Source: Spartobacteria bacterium (GTDB taxonomy: Bacteria > Verrucomicrobiota > Verrucomicrobiia > Chthoniobacterales > UBA10450). From it: a DNA stretch of 64,000 nt. Of the stretch, positions 34,990 through 43,280 are shown one piece after another. Below the pieces are notes generated by a model that was not told the origin of the DNA, searched no databases, and saw nothing but the letters and a program-made list of their open reading frames with translations. Every line of letters starts with the position of its first letter. Position 1 is the stretch's first letter. Both the position numbers and the translations under genes were made by a program. The stretch is taken from contig PLCM01000041.1 in the NCBI GenBank assembly GCA_003134765.1, positions 186,001-250,000 of the forward strand. Direction: 5' to 3'.

Positions 34990-36199
34990 GCAGGATTTTT
35001 TCGCCGTAAGCGGGCCAGGTTAACTCAGCAGCTTTCGCGCGCGCGGCCGTGCTCATCCCGGGTAATTTGTCACGATTTTCCATAAACCATTCGATCTTTT
35101 CGGCGATGGCCGCGGGGGAGCCGGCGGGCACAAGGAATCCGGTTTTCTCCTCGATAATCAAGTCTTCTCCACCGGCGTTTCGGGTCACGATCAACGGAAG
35201 CCCGCAAGCCATCGCCTCCTGTTGGACGAGCGCTCGTCCTTCCACGATCGAGGGAAGGACAAGGACGTCGCACGAACGCATTAAACGCAATACCGCGGCG
35301 TGCGCCCTTGGCGGCTCGTAGACAAAATGCGGAAATTGATTGCGGTAAAATTGCATCGACAAACTCAGCGAGCCCATCACGACCAGCTCGGCGTCGCTCG
35401 ACTTGACCAGTTTCATCGCGGCGAACAGATCGGCCAGGCCTTTTCGCTGCGAGAGCGCGCCCACGAAGAGAAAACGAAGCGGTTTGCCATCGGTCGCACG
35501 AAACTCAGAGGCCATATCGGGCGGCGAACCGAAGGGAGCGACCACGCATTTTTTCAAAAGCCGTACCTGTTCCGGCAGCGAATCGAGCACGAAAGTGCTG
35601 GGACAAATGACAATCTCAGCGAGGTCGAGCTCGCGGGTCTTGCGGGCCAGTTTTTCTTTCGAGTCACGCGTCCCGCCAAGCGTTGGTTCCCACGCAGGAT
35701 AACGGTGCGCCTCCGCGCGCAAGAGGCGTTGCGCGGTTTGCCAGAAGGCGATGGGCAGATCGTAAACCCGCCGCAACCCCAGTTCGCGGGCACTTTCAAA
35801 CAAAGACGCGGCGCAATCTTCGTAGGCGTAAACGCCGTCGAGCTTAAGCCGCTCGCCATTTTCCCGCAGATACTTGGCGGCCAGCTTATCGAGGCCGGTC
35901 CAGACCTGGTCAATGCTGGCCCAGCCGACTTCGTGTTTGGTCAGCCAACGGAGACCGAGTTTTTCGGCAAGCAATCGGACGCTTTCACGCACGGGATGGG
36001 TCTTGATCTTGTAATGCGGAAGGTCGTACCCGCGCCGCATCATTTCCGAGCGCAGAACCTCTGGCAGCGCCTGCAAAATCGGCGAACCATTCGACCAGCC
36101 AAGGGTCGTCAAAAATTTCCCGAGGCGATCGGCGCGATCGAGCGCGGCGAGGACCGCGCGCACGTTGGCGTTGCCGAAAGGATGGACGTGCAGAATCAT
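34973..36199 (-). CDS. Family 4 glycosyltransferase
   Basis: A 408-residue GT-B enzyme. It begins MILHVHPFGNANVRAVLAAL; the acceptor half has LDGVYAYEDCAASLFESARELGLRRVYDLPIAFW, and the donor half has PLRFLFVGALSQRKGLADLFAAMKLV and VLVLPSIVEGRALVQQEAMACGLPLIVTRNAGGEDLI (a variant of the E-G-x-x-x-x-x-x-E motif). The start overlaps the previous gene's stop as ATGA. The frame continues upstream to 36433 but that stretch lies inside the preceding glycosyltransferase. Acts in repeat-unit extension; specificity unknown. Confidence 0.85.
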   Translation of the reverse strand: MILHVHPFGNANVRAVLAALDRADRLGKFLTTLGWSNGSPILQALPEVLRSEMMRRGYDLPHYKIKTHPVRESVRLLAEKLGLRWLTKHEVGWASIDQVWTGLDKLAAKYLRENGERLKLDGVYAYEDCAASLFESARELGLRRVYDLPIAFWQTAQRLLRAEAHRYPAWEPTLGGTRDSKEKLARKTRELDLAEIVICPSTFVLDSLPEQVRLLKKCVVAPFGSPPDMASEFRATDGKPLRFLFVGALSQRKGLADLFAAMKLVKSSDAELVVMGSLSLSMQFYRNQFPHFVYEPPRAHAAVLRLMRSCDVLVLPSIVEGRALVQQEAMACGLPLIVTRNAGGEDLIIEEKTGFLVPAGSPAAIAEKIEWFMENRDKLPGMSTAARAKAAELTWPAYGEKILHAIGD

Positions 36200-37191
36200 C
36201 GCAGCGCCCTTTCCATGGCTTCCAGATAAACGCCGGCGATGTGCCGCAACGTGAAGCGGGCCAGGTGTGATGGCGCCTCTTGGCGGAGCCGGAAGCGGTT
36301 GTCGGGCTCGGAGAGAAGTCGGGCGATCGCAGTCGCCAGCGCGCCTGCATCGCCATTTGGAAACGTTACGCCGCACGGCCCGATGGCTTCCGCCAGTCCG
36401 CCGCCGGCGGAACCAACCACCACACAACCGCACGCGATCCCCTCCAAAGCCACGATGCCAAACGGCTCGTGCCAGAGCGAGGGGACGACGAGGATCTCGT
36501 GTTGCCGCAGGAGCTTCGCCAATTGCTCGCCCTGTTGCCGTCCGACGAACTCGATCTGCGGTCGCAACTGCAGGTCTGCCGCTTGCTTCTCCAGGGCCGC
36601 GAGTTCGGGTCCGTCGCCGACGATCGTCAGGCGAGGCTTCACCTCGATCAATTTCAGGGCGTTGAGCAACAGATCGGCGCCTTTATCCGAGACCAGCCGA
36701 CCCACGAAAATCAGTTCCAGACGAGGCGCTTCACCTGAGGAATCGTTGAAGACCTCGTCGTCGTACGGATTGCCAACGCGGAGAGAGGGGCCCGGCAAGC
36801 TCTCGGCCATCGCACCGCTAATTGCGAAGGAAGTCGCGTAACGAAGAACAAAGCGTTTTAACCGCTGCGGCCAGCCGGTGCTCCCATCGGGCTTCGTCAT
36901 CCACGTCTGGTGGGTGATGAAGAGCGGCCGCCACACGAAGATTAACGGCCAGAGGGTGCGGAGCGAGATGTTGTTTTGCAAAAAAACGTCGCACCATCGG
37001 ACGTTTCGCCAGAGATCGAACGCTCCCGGCCGCCGAAGGACGGCGAACGGAAAATCGCCCTCGCCCACGGTTTGGGTGACAACGCGCACTTCGTGGCCTC
37101 GCTTCACAAATTCGCGCGCGAGCAGGTTCGAAACCGTTTCGATCCCGCCGGTACTGGGAAAAAAATGATGGGAGCCGAGAAGAATTTTCAC
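36196..37191 (-). CDS. Family 4 glycosyltransferase
   Basis: A 331-residue GT-B enzyme. The N-terminus VKILLGSHHFFPSTGGIETVSNLLAREFVKRGHEVRVVT has the GG loop of the acceptor domain. The donor domain shows LELIFVGRLVSDKGADLLLNALKLI and LVVPSLWHEPFGIVALEGIACGCVVVGSAGGG, the EPFGxxxLE motif. No ATG suits the N-terminus; the GTG at 37191 gives the normal family start, while a TTG at 37230 would add 13 residues and overlap the previous gene. The stop overlaps the next start by four bases. A little shorter than typical GT4 enzymes but complete. Confidence 0.86.
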   Translation of the reverse strand: MKILLGSHHFFPSTGGIETVSNLLAREFVKRGHEVRVVTQTVGEGDFPFAVLRRPGAFDLWRNVRWCDVFLQNNISLRTLWPLIFVWRPLFITHQTWMTKPDGSTGWPQRLKRFVLRYATSFAISGAMAESLPGPSLRVGNPYDDEVFNDSSGEAPRLELIFVGRLVSDKGADLLLNALKLIEVKPRLTIVGDGPELAALEKQAADLQLRPQIEFVGRQQGEQLAKLLRQHEILVVPSLWHEPFGIVALEGIACGCVVVGSAGGGLAEAIGPCGVTFPNGDAGALATAIARLLSEPDNRFRLRQEAPSHLARFTLRHIAGVYLEAMERALR

Positions 37192-37207
37192 GAAGTCGGA
37201 TCGACCA

Positions 37208-37879
37208 TCATGCGCGCCGCCAGGATCCAACGAATTCCCGCAGGGTTGGTCGGGAGCGCATTTTCCCGGGGCGCAATTTCAGAAACACTCCGAGCTGGTG
37301 ATCAATCGTGAGGAGCCAGAAACGGAAGCGGTCCCTGTTCTGGTGCGCAAGCCGATGAGCAAAGCGAGAAGTAGCGGAAACTTCAAGGTCATCGAGCACG
37401 ATGACGGCGCCGGCGGGCGCCTCGTTCATCGCAAGAAACAAGGCGTGCTCGCGCTTCGCGGGATTAGGCGGGCTGTCGACCAGAATCAACTTTGCCTGCT
37501 GCAATCGGCGAAGGGATTCGCGGGGCGCCCTCACCTTAAACGATTGGATCGGTCGGAGGCGATTCCAGCAGCGGGTCAGGGGCACAACCTCGGAAAAATC
37601 CGAAACCCGTTTGGGGATCGAGCCTTCCAGCTGCTCGGTTCGGGCCAACCAATCTCCGGAATCTTCGACGCTCGTGGTGCCGGCAGAAGTCCGGCGCAGC
37701 GAGTGGGTGGATCGACCGGACCCAAACTCAAAAGCAGTCGAGCCCGGCGGCAAAAGAGCGGCAATGTCTTCCAAAAATCGGCAACTCCGCGGCGGAAGAA
37801 TCCAGGCGGGAACTTCTTCGGTCGATCGAGCGGCGCCGTTGTATTCCTGGACGAGGCGCTCCAGCTGATTTTCGAGCAT
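37208..37879 (-). CDS. Putative class I methyltransferase-like protein
   Basis: A 223-residue protein. STAFEFGSGRSTHSL (about 47-61) looks like SAM motif I, and VEDSGDW plus KLILVDSPPNP and VIVLDDLEV are spaced like motifs II-IV, so a methyltransferase fold is likely. It is not FkbM type. Its substrate is unknown; the location between glycosyltransferases in the EPS run suggests a sugar. The initial ATG at 37879 gives MLENQLERLVQEYNG. The distance to the next gene is 16 bases. Some family members lack catalytic activity, so the call is tentative. Confidence 0.62.
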   Translation of the reverse strand: MLENQLERLVQEYNGAARSTEEVPAWILPPRSCRFLEDIAALLPPGSTAFEFGSGRSTHSLRRTSAGTTSVEDSGDWLARTEQLEGSIPKRVSDFSEVVPLTRCWNRLRPIQSFKVRAPRESLRRLQQAKLILVDSPPNPAKREHALFLAMNEAPAGAVIVLDDLEVSATSRFAHRLAHQNRDRFRFWLLTIDHQLGVFLKLRPGKMRSRPTLREFVGSWRRA

Positions 37880-37904
37880 GGCATTTGCAGGAGCCAGGTT
37901 GGAT

Positions 37905-38801
37905 TCAGCGATAACCTTTCAGAACTCCTTTCACCATTTCGATCCGCGTCTGCAGTCTCGGCTCGTTTTTCCACAGAGCAACCACAGCGAACCACGCCAG
38001 TTCGAACAGATGCCTGACAAACAGAAGTGGCCGGAGATAGAAGCGCGAGACGGGATAGAAATGTTCGTAGAGATGCAGGCGCGAGCGATATAAATCGAGC
38101 ACCCGCCCCGCCCCGCCGCTCTTGCCGCCAGCCCCCTCGTGTTTCACGCCGTAACCGAGATCGACGCCGACCCGGAGACCCGCTTTGCGTAATCGCAGGC
38201 TGAGGTCGATGTCGGACTGGCATTGCCAATACCAGCGGTCGAATCCACCCGCATCTCTGAACGCCTGCATGTTCACCAGCGTGCAACTGGAATGCGCCGC
38301 TTCCACTTCGACGATGCGGGCGCCAGGCCGGGCGACAGGCGGGCGCTGAAATTTTTCCCAAAGCTTCAAGGCCTGATTGCCGGCGGCGAAAATCCATGGC
38401 GGCATCATCGGTTGTTCGTATCCGGTCTGCGGTTCGCCTTGGAAATTTGTCTGGCGGAAATTGACCCAGGCCCAGTTATCCTTTTGGAATTCCGCGTAGC
38501 CCCCGGCGAAATCCCCGGGTTCGAACAGGACGTCGGCGTCAACGAGGAGCGCATACCGCGTGCGCACCGCGCGCAAAGCAAGATCAGAAGCGTGGCAGAA
38601 ACCGTGCGGTTGCTCGTTCCGCATCAACCGCACCGGACTGCTCACGGATGGAAGCCTGCAGGGCCGGCTCGAGCCATCATCGACGATGACAATTTTGTCG
38701 ACGGTGCCGAGGTTCGTCTCGAAAGATTCGAGCATGGCAGCCGACATCGGGGCGTTATTATGCATCGTCGTAGCGAGCGTGAGGTCGGCGAAATGGGTCA
38801 C
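37905..38801 (-). CDS. Family 2 glycosyltransferase
   Basis: A 298-residue GT-A enzyme. HFADLTLATTMHNNAPMSAAMLESF precedes the donor site, KIVIVDDGSS and LLVDADVLFE (DxD metal motif) follow, and the acceptor part has GGFDRWYWQCQSDIDLSLRLRKAGLRVG, the family 2 W-x-x-D-x-D-L signature. The C-terminus has a hydrophobic, membrane-facing helix (FYLRPLLFVRHLFELAWFAVVALW), as in many rhamnosyl- and galactosyltransferases. The start is a GTG overlapping the previous stop as GTGA; the longer frame to 39329 lies inside that gene and is rejected. Sugar unknown. Confidence 0.85.
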   Translation of the reverse strand: MTHFADLTLATTMHNNAPMSAAMLESFETNLGTVDKIVIVDDGSSRPCRLPSVSSPVRLMRNEQPHGFCHASDLALRAVRTRYALLVDADVLFEPGDFAGGYAEFQKDNWAWVNFRQTNFQGEPQTGYEQPMMPPWIFAAGNQALKLWEKFQRPPVARPGARIVEVEAAHSSCTLVNMQAFRDAGGFDRWYWQCQSDIDLSLRLRKAGLRVGVDLGYGVKHEGAGGKSGGAGRVLDLYRSRLHLYEHFYPVSRFYLRPLLFVRHLFELAWFAVVALWKNEPRLQTRIEMVKGVLKGYR

Positions 38802-39904
38802 GTCAGCGCCTCCGCGTAAACGCGCGCAGCCTGCCGGGAGGCGGCGTGCGCGTAATACCAATCGTGGAACCGGCGGCGCATTTCGTGCACCTGGTCGATC
38901 GGCGGAAAATTGGTGGCGCCAGGAGTGAGATAGTAGGGACCCGGCAAGGTGTCGCCCTCGATCGCGATTGGGCCCTCGCGATGGGAGAGCACGGGGATAA
39001 CGCCGTGCGCGCAAAGCGCAGCGAAAGCAGTCGATTTCAGGAGCATCCCCGGCCACACCTTTCCGGCGCCGAAATAATCGATCCAGCCGAAGGACGAATG
39101 CCGGAGAACTTCCGAAGCGAGTTCGACGCCCACCTCCGGGTAGTGATGAACCGCCAAATGGGGACGGCTGCGTTTCAATCGATCGAGAGCAGCGCCAATC
39201 GCAGCGTCCCCGCGACCACCAACGACATCGATGTGCTCGGCGGAGAAATCCGGCGGAATCAGCGGGTGCAGATGTTCGAACAGGCGAAGCGAACGAGCGA
39301 TCAACGCGGTTCCGCCACAGATGGCCCATCGCCGCGGTGAGGCAGGCCCAAAATTGGTCAACTGGGGCTCGCCAAAATTCGACATGACCGGGACGAGATG
39401 GACCTTCTTTTCCGGATCGTAGGCATGAATAGCCGCCTCAATAGGCGCGTTGCTCACGACACAGGCACTCGACGCGTCCAGCATGTCGTGCGCAATCCGG
39501 ACTTGGAAGGGATGGAGCCAGAACGCGCTCTTCCACGGCGGCCCGGAGGCATAGAGCTCATGAAAAGTGGTTACCCAGCGGCCACGCAATTTCGGTCGCA
39601 ATTGCCTCACAAAAGCACGCAGCAAAAACGGAACACCGCGCGCCTGGTACCCGTAATTCACGTAATGCAAGATGACGTGCTCATGGTCTCGCGCCAGCTC
39701 CGTGCAATCGCGCGCATCCATTCCCGAGATGACAGTGTAACCATTCCTGGAGGTCACGAACGTTGTTGCGGCAACAAGAAACGTCGTCCTGATGCCATGA
39801 TCGGCGGAAAGTGCGTCGGCCAAATTCAGTGCGTAGTCGCCCACGCCATCGAAGGTGCCCGGCAGATGCGGAACAATCTGCAAGACCGTGTCACGCGCGG
39901 ACAT
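38798..39904 (-). CDS. Putative GT-B glycosyltransferase
   Basis: A 368-residue protein in the EPS run. It begins VLQIVPHLPGTFDGVGDYALNLADALSADHGIRTTFLVA, the GDYALxLA pattern of GT-B acceptor domains. The donor part is less standard: PRRWAICGGTALIARSL and GWIDYFGAGKVWPGMLLKSTAFAALCAHGVIPVL replace the usual E-x7-E block. It therefore belongs to a divergent glycosyltransferase family that I cannot name. It overlaps the preceding GT4 gene by 14 bases and the following one by four, so co-translation is expected. Confidence 0.7.
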   Translation of the reverse strand: MSARDTVLQIVPHLPGTFDGVGDYALNLADALSADHGIRTTFLVAATTFVTSRNGYTVISGMDARDCTELARDHEHVILHYVNYGYQARGVPFLLRAFVRQLRPKLRGRWVTTFHELYASGPPWKSAFWLHPFQVRIAHDMLDASSACVVSNAPIEAAIHAYDPEKKVHLVPVMSNFGEPQLTNFGPASPRRWAICGGTALIARSLRLFEHLHPLIPPDFSAEHIDVVGGRGDAAIGAALDRLKRSRPHLAVHHYPEVGVELASEVLRHSSFGWIDYFGAGKVWPGMLLKSTAFAALCAHGVIPVLSHREGPIAIEGDTLPGPYYLTPGATNFPPIDQVHEMRRRFHDWYYAHAASRQAARVYAEALT

Positions 39905-41063
39905 CGTGCAAATGCTTTCGGTATTCAGCCGCGGTGGCGCGTGCGATGTCGGGCCACGAAAATAGCTGGGCAGCCTCCGCGCTTCGGTCGCTCAGTTCCT
40001 GGTAGTGCGCCAAGTCGTTCGTCAGAATTTCGCAGAGCGCTTCGCTGAACCGAGCCACGTCCCCGGTGGGGACAAGCAGCTCCGCCAAAGTATTCCGCAA
40101 AATATCGCGCGGCCCTGGCGCAGCGTAGGCAATGGTCGGGAGGCCTGCAGCCAGTTGCTCAACGACGGCCATGCCAAAGCCTTCGACGTAGCTGGGGAAC
40201 GCCCCGGCCGCGCAATCCGAGAGGAGCTCCGGGAGCTGGTCGGGATCAAACTGCGGGACGATTTCGACAAAATCGGCCCGGTTAAGATCCAAGTCCTTCC
40301 AGACATTCTCGTTCGCGATCATTGTGCCGAGAAAGAGAAAGCAGGCCCCGGGCACCCGGTCGCGAACCTGGCGGATTATCTGGCCGAAATCTTTCGCGCC
40401 TTTCCGCACGCTCCACATGCCAATGAAAACGATTCTCTTTTTCTGCCAGCGAGCTTCCGCGGGGGCCGCCGCCTCGAACAATGCCTGCCGGCGTGCGGGT
40501 TGGAGACCGTAAGGCTGGACGATAGCCGGCTTGGCCGACTTGATTTCGTCACGAACGCAAACCAGTTCATCGGAGTTAGGCAGATTCAAAAGATCACAGT
40601 GGCGGATCGACGCCTGCGAGGTCGCCCGCGCGCGCCGGTTGAAAAACCAATAAAAAAGTCGGCCCGGTAATTTTCCTTTCAGAGGCGCCCAGCGCTTCGC
40701 CGCGAAGCGCTCGAATTTTTCGTAGAGATGATACAGCCCCACCGAGCGGGCGACGAGGAGGCCACGGAATCCCAACGACCGCCTTGAGAAGGGCAACACG
40801 CCGGTCAGCGCATCGATGACATCGAAGCGCTCTGCATTTTCACGAACGAATTGCGCGGCGCGAAATGGGAATCGCAACAACCGGACAGCGGCCACCGCCG
40901 GCGATGAAGCCGGCTCGGGGAAGGCGTCGGTGAGGCAAAACTTTTCGACGCGATGACCCGCCTGGCGCCATTCATCTGTCAGCTCGATCCAAACGCGGGC
41001 CGCCCCGAGCCGTGGATCCCACGGGAGGTTGACGACGGCGAGGATGCGGAGCGGTTGATCCAT
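39891..41063 (-). CDS. Family 4 glycosyltransferase
   Basis: A 390-residue GT-B enzyme. The N-terminus (LRILAVVNLPWDPRLGAARVWIELTDEWRQAGHRVEKF) and the middle FDVIDALTGVLPFSRR are acceptor-domain features. The donor domain has KRIVFIGMWSVRKGAKDFGQII and GAFPSYVEGFGMAVVEQLAAGLPTIAYA (EGFGxxxxEQ motif). The start ATG at 41063 abuts the preceding stop with no gap. It adds one sugar in the repeat unit; which one cannot be told from sequence. Confidence 0.87.
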   Translation of the reverse strand: MDQPLRILAVVNLPWDPRLGAARVWIELTDEWRQAGHRVEKFCLTDAFPEPASSPAVAAVRLLRFPFRAAQFVRENAERFDVIDALTGVLPFSRRSLGFRGLLVARSVGLYHLYEKFERFAAKRWAPLKGKLPGRLFYWFFNRRARATSQASIRHCDLLNLPNSDELVCVRDEIKSAKPAIVQPYGLQPARRQALFEAAAPAEARWQKKRIVFIGMWSVRKGAKDFGQIIRQVRDRVPGACFLFLGTMIANENVWKDLDLNRADFVEIVPQFDPDQLPELLSDCAAGAFPSYVEGFGMAVVEQLAAGLPTIAYAAPGPRDILRNTLAELLVPTGDVARFSEALCEILTNDLAHYQELSDRSAEAAQLFSWPDIARATAAEYRKHLHDVRA

Positions 41064-41897
41064 TCAAACAAACAGACTGGTCCAGAACTTGTGTCTTACC
41101 GGATTCACGTAGTGACGCAACGCGATCCGCCGATTGGCGTAGCGGTCGGGATAGATGAATTGATCGTCGAGTTGGAGGACGTACTTCCGCGCGTCGAAGG
41201 GTGCCGTCCGGTTCGCGTGCATCGTCAGGTGGGTCATCGTCTGGTTCGTGAAGAAAGTCGGTGCGCCGCTCAAATCCAGAAAGCGCCCGATGCTGAGCGA
41301 CCAATCGAGTTTTTGAAAGAGGAGGAGGAAGCCGGTATTCACGGGATCGTCCGCCTCGCTCGGGTCGCGCAGGAGCCGTTCATCACCCGAGAAACGGTAG
41401 TCAGCCAGATAGAGCGCCGCAACCTCACGCGTTTCGACGAGGGCATGGAGATCATTTGCTCCCGCAAAAAATAAGATATCGGAATCGAGGTAGAGAATAG
41501 GAGCGCTCACCGGCAGCGACATGATGAGCGCGAGTTGCCGGCCCGTCGGGTGGGTCTGCAAATACGGACGGATTTTCTCAGGAAGATCCCTCGGCAGCCA
41601 GTCGCTCGAGTCGCTGACGGATACGCAGGGATCGAGGGCCCCGAGCAGACGCTTGCTGGCGCCGGAATAACTCCCGTCCGAAACGATGTTGAACTTCGGT
41701 GGACGACCGACGTATCGGAGAAAGGACCGGATCGAGGCCACCTGTTCCGGCAAGGCCGCTTCGCCGGAATAGGAGAAGACTTCGAGGGGAAAAGGGCGCG
41801 ACGGTTCAATCCCGGGCAAAGTGCCAAGCAAGGTGCGATAAATGGCGCGGATCGCCCTGCCTTTCGCGCGAGCAAGATGGTAACCGTAGTTCGGCAT
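41064..41897 (-). CDS. Putative GT-A glycosyltransferase of unrecognised family
   Basis: A 277-residue protein. The feature I can support is ILYLDSDILFFAG (about 133-145), a DxD metal-binding motif in the context usual for GT-A enzymes (GT8/GT24-like, where a nucleotide sugar is bound through Mn or Mg). Earlier FNIVSDGSYSGASKRLL and later NTGFLLLFQKLDW and YVLQLDDQFIYPDRYANRR fit that fold. It has no membrane segment. The gene sits directly between the flippase gene (3-base gap) and a GT4 gene (0-base gap), so it is very probably a repeat-unit transferase. I cannot name its family with confidence. Confidence 0.62.
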   Translation of the reverse strand: MPNYGYHLARAKGRAIRAIYRTLLGTLPGIEPSRPFPLEVFSYSGEAALPEQVASIRSFLRYVGRPPKFNIVSDGSYSGASKRLLGALDPCVSVSDSSDWLPRDLPEKIRPYLQTHPTGRQLALIMSLPVSAPILYLDSDILFFAGANDLHALVETREVAALYLADYRFSGDERLLRDPSEADDPVNTGFLLLFQKLDWSLSIGRFLDLSGAPTFFTNQTMTHLTMHANRTAPFDARKYVLQLDDQFIYPDRYANRRIALRHYVNPVRHKFWTSLFV

Positions 41898-41900
41898 GTT

Positions 41901-43220
41901 TCAGCCAGCTGCGGGCTGCCAGGTTCGAAATCCGCGGAAACTCAGGACGAGATTCAGGAGCAGGCTGGGGATCGCGGAGACGAGGTTGAACATAAGCACG
42001 CCGGTGACGGTGGAGAAATCGACCAGCGGGATCAAAGCGAGCTGAGTCACCAAAGTGAGCGGAATGTAAAGCCAGGAACCGGTGATCCAGGCTTTCGCGG
42101 CGTTCAATGACCAGAGAGTGCTGGCCATGGCCGTGATGACCGCGCCCGCCAGCATCAGCAACAGCTCGCGCTCGAGGTGTGAGTATTTGTTGCCGAGGAC
42201 AAAAAGGAACTGGCGCGGGAAGAGGAGGGCGGCCGCGATGATTACGAGACTGAACCCGGCCACGGCCCCAACAATGGCGGCGTATTGCCACCGCAATCGG
42301 GTGGAGTTTTGGCAACGCGCAAATGCCGGGGCGAAGACATTTGCGAGAAGATTGCTCAAGACGGCGAAGATCATCGCGAGGCGGCCGAGCGCGCCGACTT
42401 CGGCGATCGAACTGATTTGCCGTCCAAAGATGCTGATCAGAAAGACGGTAATCTGGCCCTGGAGACAGAAGAAGATCGCGTTCGCGGCCTGACTGCGAAT
42501 GAAGCCGACCATGGCCGCGCGATCGTCGGAATTCTCCGGAGCGCGAAGATCGATTACCCCGGCCACGTAAGTTCGAAGCATCCAATATTGAAGGAGCAAA
42601 ACTGCCGAGCCCACCGCAAGGGCAACGGCGCCGTTGAGAAACAAATACATCAGGGAGACCAGCACGAGGAAACGGACGATGGCGCCGGTGAGATCGATAA
42701 CCTGGATCCGGCCGATATCGGTACGAAGCCGGGGCACGACGCTGAGAACGCCGATTGAAAGTTGGGCGGCCAGCCCGATCAGGACCGCAACGACCAGAAT
42801 TGCGGTGTAGCTCGTTGCCGCGCCATTTTTCAGGAGCAAATAAACCAGGATCGGCACCACCACGATAATCGCGAGCCCGCCAAGCTTTCGCCGCAAGCCG
42901 AGCGCGGTGTTCACGAGCTGGCCGAAGCGCTCGCGGTCCTGCCAGACCCGGCCTCCGATCGAGACGAGTCCGATGCTGATGCCGATATCGGCCAGGACGT
43001 TGAGAGTGCCCTGCATCGTGTTGGCGATGGTAAAGTAGGCGTATTCGCTCTGGTCGAGGCGACGGACCAGGAGAATGCCACTGAGGAATCCGATGACCTG
43101 AACGACGGCCTGAACAAAGGCGAAATTGCCGACGACCCGCGCGCGCCGCAGAGCGAGACGGATAAGCGGCGGGGAAGCCTCATCCAGGACCGGTGGCGAA
43201 ATCGGGCCGAAGAAACTCAT
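41901..43220 (-). CDS. Polysaccharide repeat-unit flippase (Wzx/MOP family)
   Basis: A 439-residue membrane protein with about twelve hydrophobic segments arranged as in the MOP exporters (VVGNFAFVQAVVQVIGFLSGILLVRRLDQSEYAYFTIA is the typical first part). VRFLVLVSLMYLFLNGAVALAVGSAVLLLQYWMLRTYV and the helix pairs near the C-terminus fit the same fold. It should carry undecaprenyl-linked repeat units across the inner membrane to the polymerase. It lies between the kinase/co-polymerase gene and the glycosyltransferases of the same operon, as expected for Wzx. The N-terminal 25 residues are an extra cytoplasmic stretch. Confidence 0.85.
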   Translation of the reverse strand: MSFFGPISPPVLDEASPPLIRLALRRARVVGNFAFVQAVVQVIGFLSGILLVRRLDQSEYAYFTIANTMQGTLNVLADIGISIGLVSIGGRVWQDRERFGQLVNTALGLRRKLGGLAIIVVVPILVYLLLKNGAATSYTAILVVAVLIGLAAQLSIGVLSVVPRLRTDIGRIQVIDLTGAIVRFLVLVSLMYLFLNGAVALAVGSAVLLLQYWMLRTYVAGVIDLRAPENSDDRAAMVGFIRSQAANAIFFCLQGQITVFLISIFGRQISSIAEVGALGRLAMIFAVLSNLLANVFAPAFARCQNSTRLRWQYAAIVGAVAGFSLVIIAAALLFPRQFLFVLGNKYSHLERELLLMLAGAVITAMASTLWSLNAAKAWITGSWLYIPLTLVTQLALIPLVDFSTVTGVLMFNLVSAIPSLLLNLVLSFRGFRTWQPAAG

Positions 43221-43280
43221 CGGTGGATTTCGCGCGACGCTGGACCGTCCGAGATCGCGGTCCGCCGATCGGGACGCGCG

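Noticed and set aside
36200-36433. N-terminal extension of the glycosyltransferase at 34973-36199
   Set aside because: The sequence lies inside the preceding glycosyltransferase in another frame and is arginine-rich without homology.
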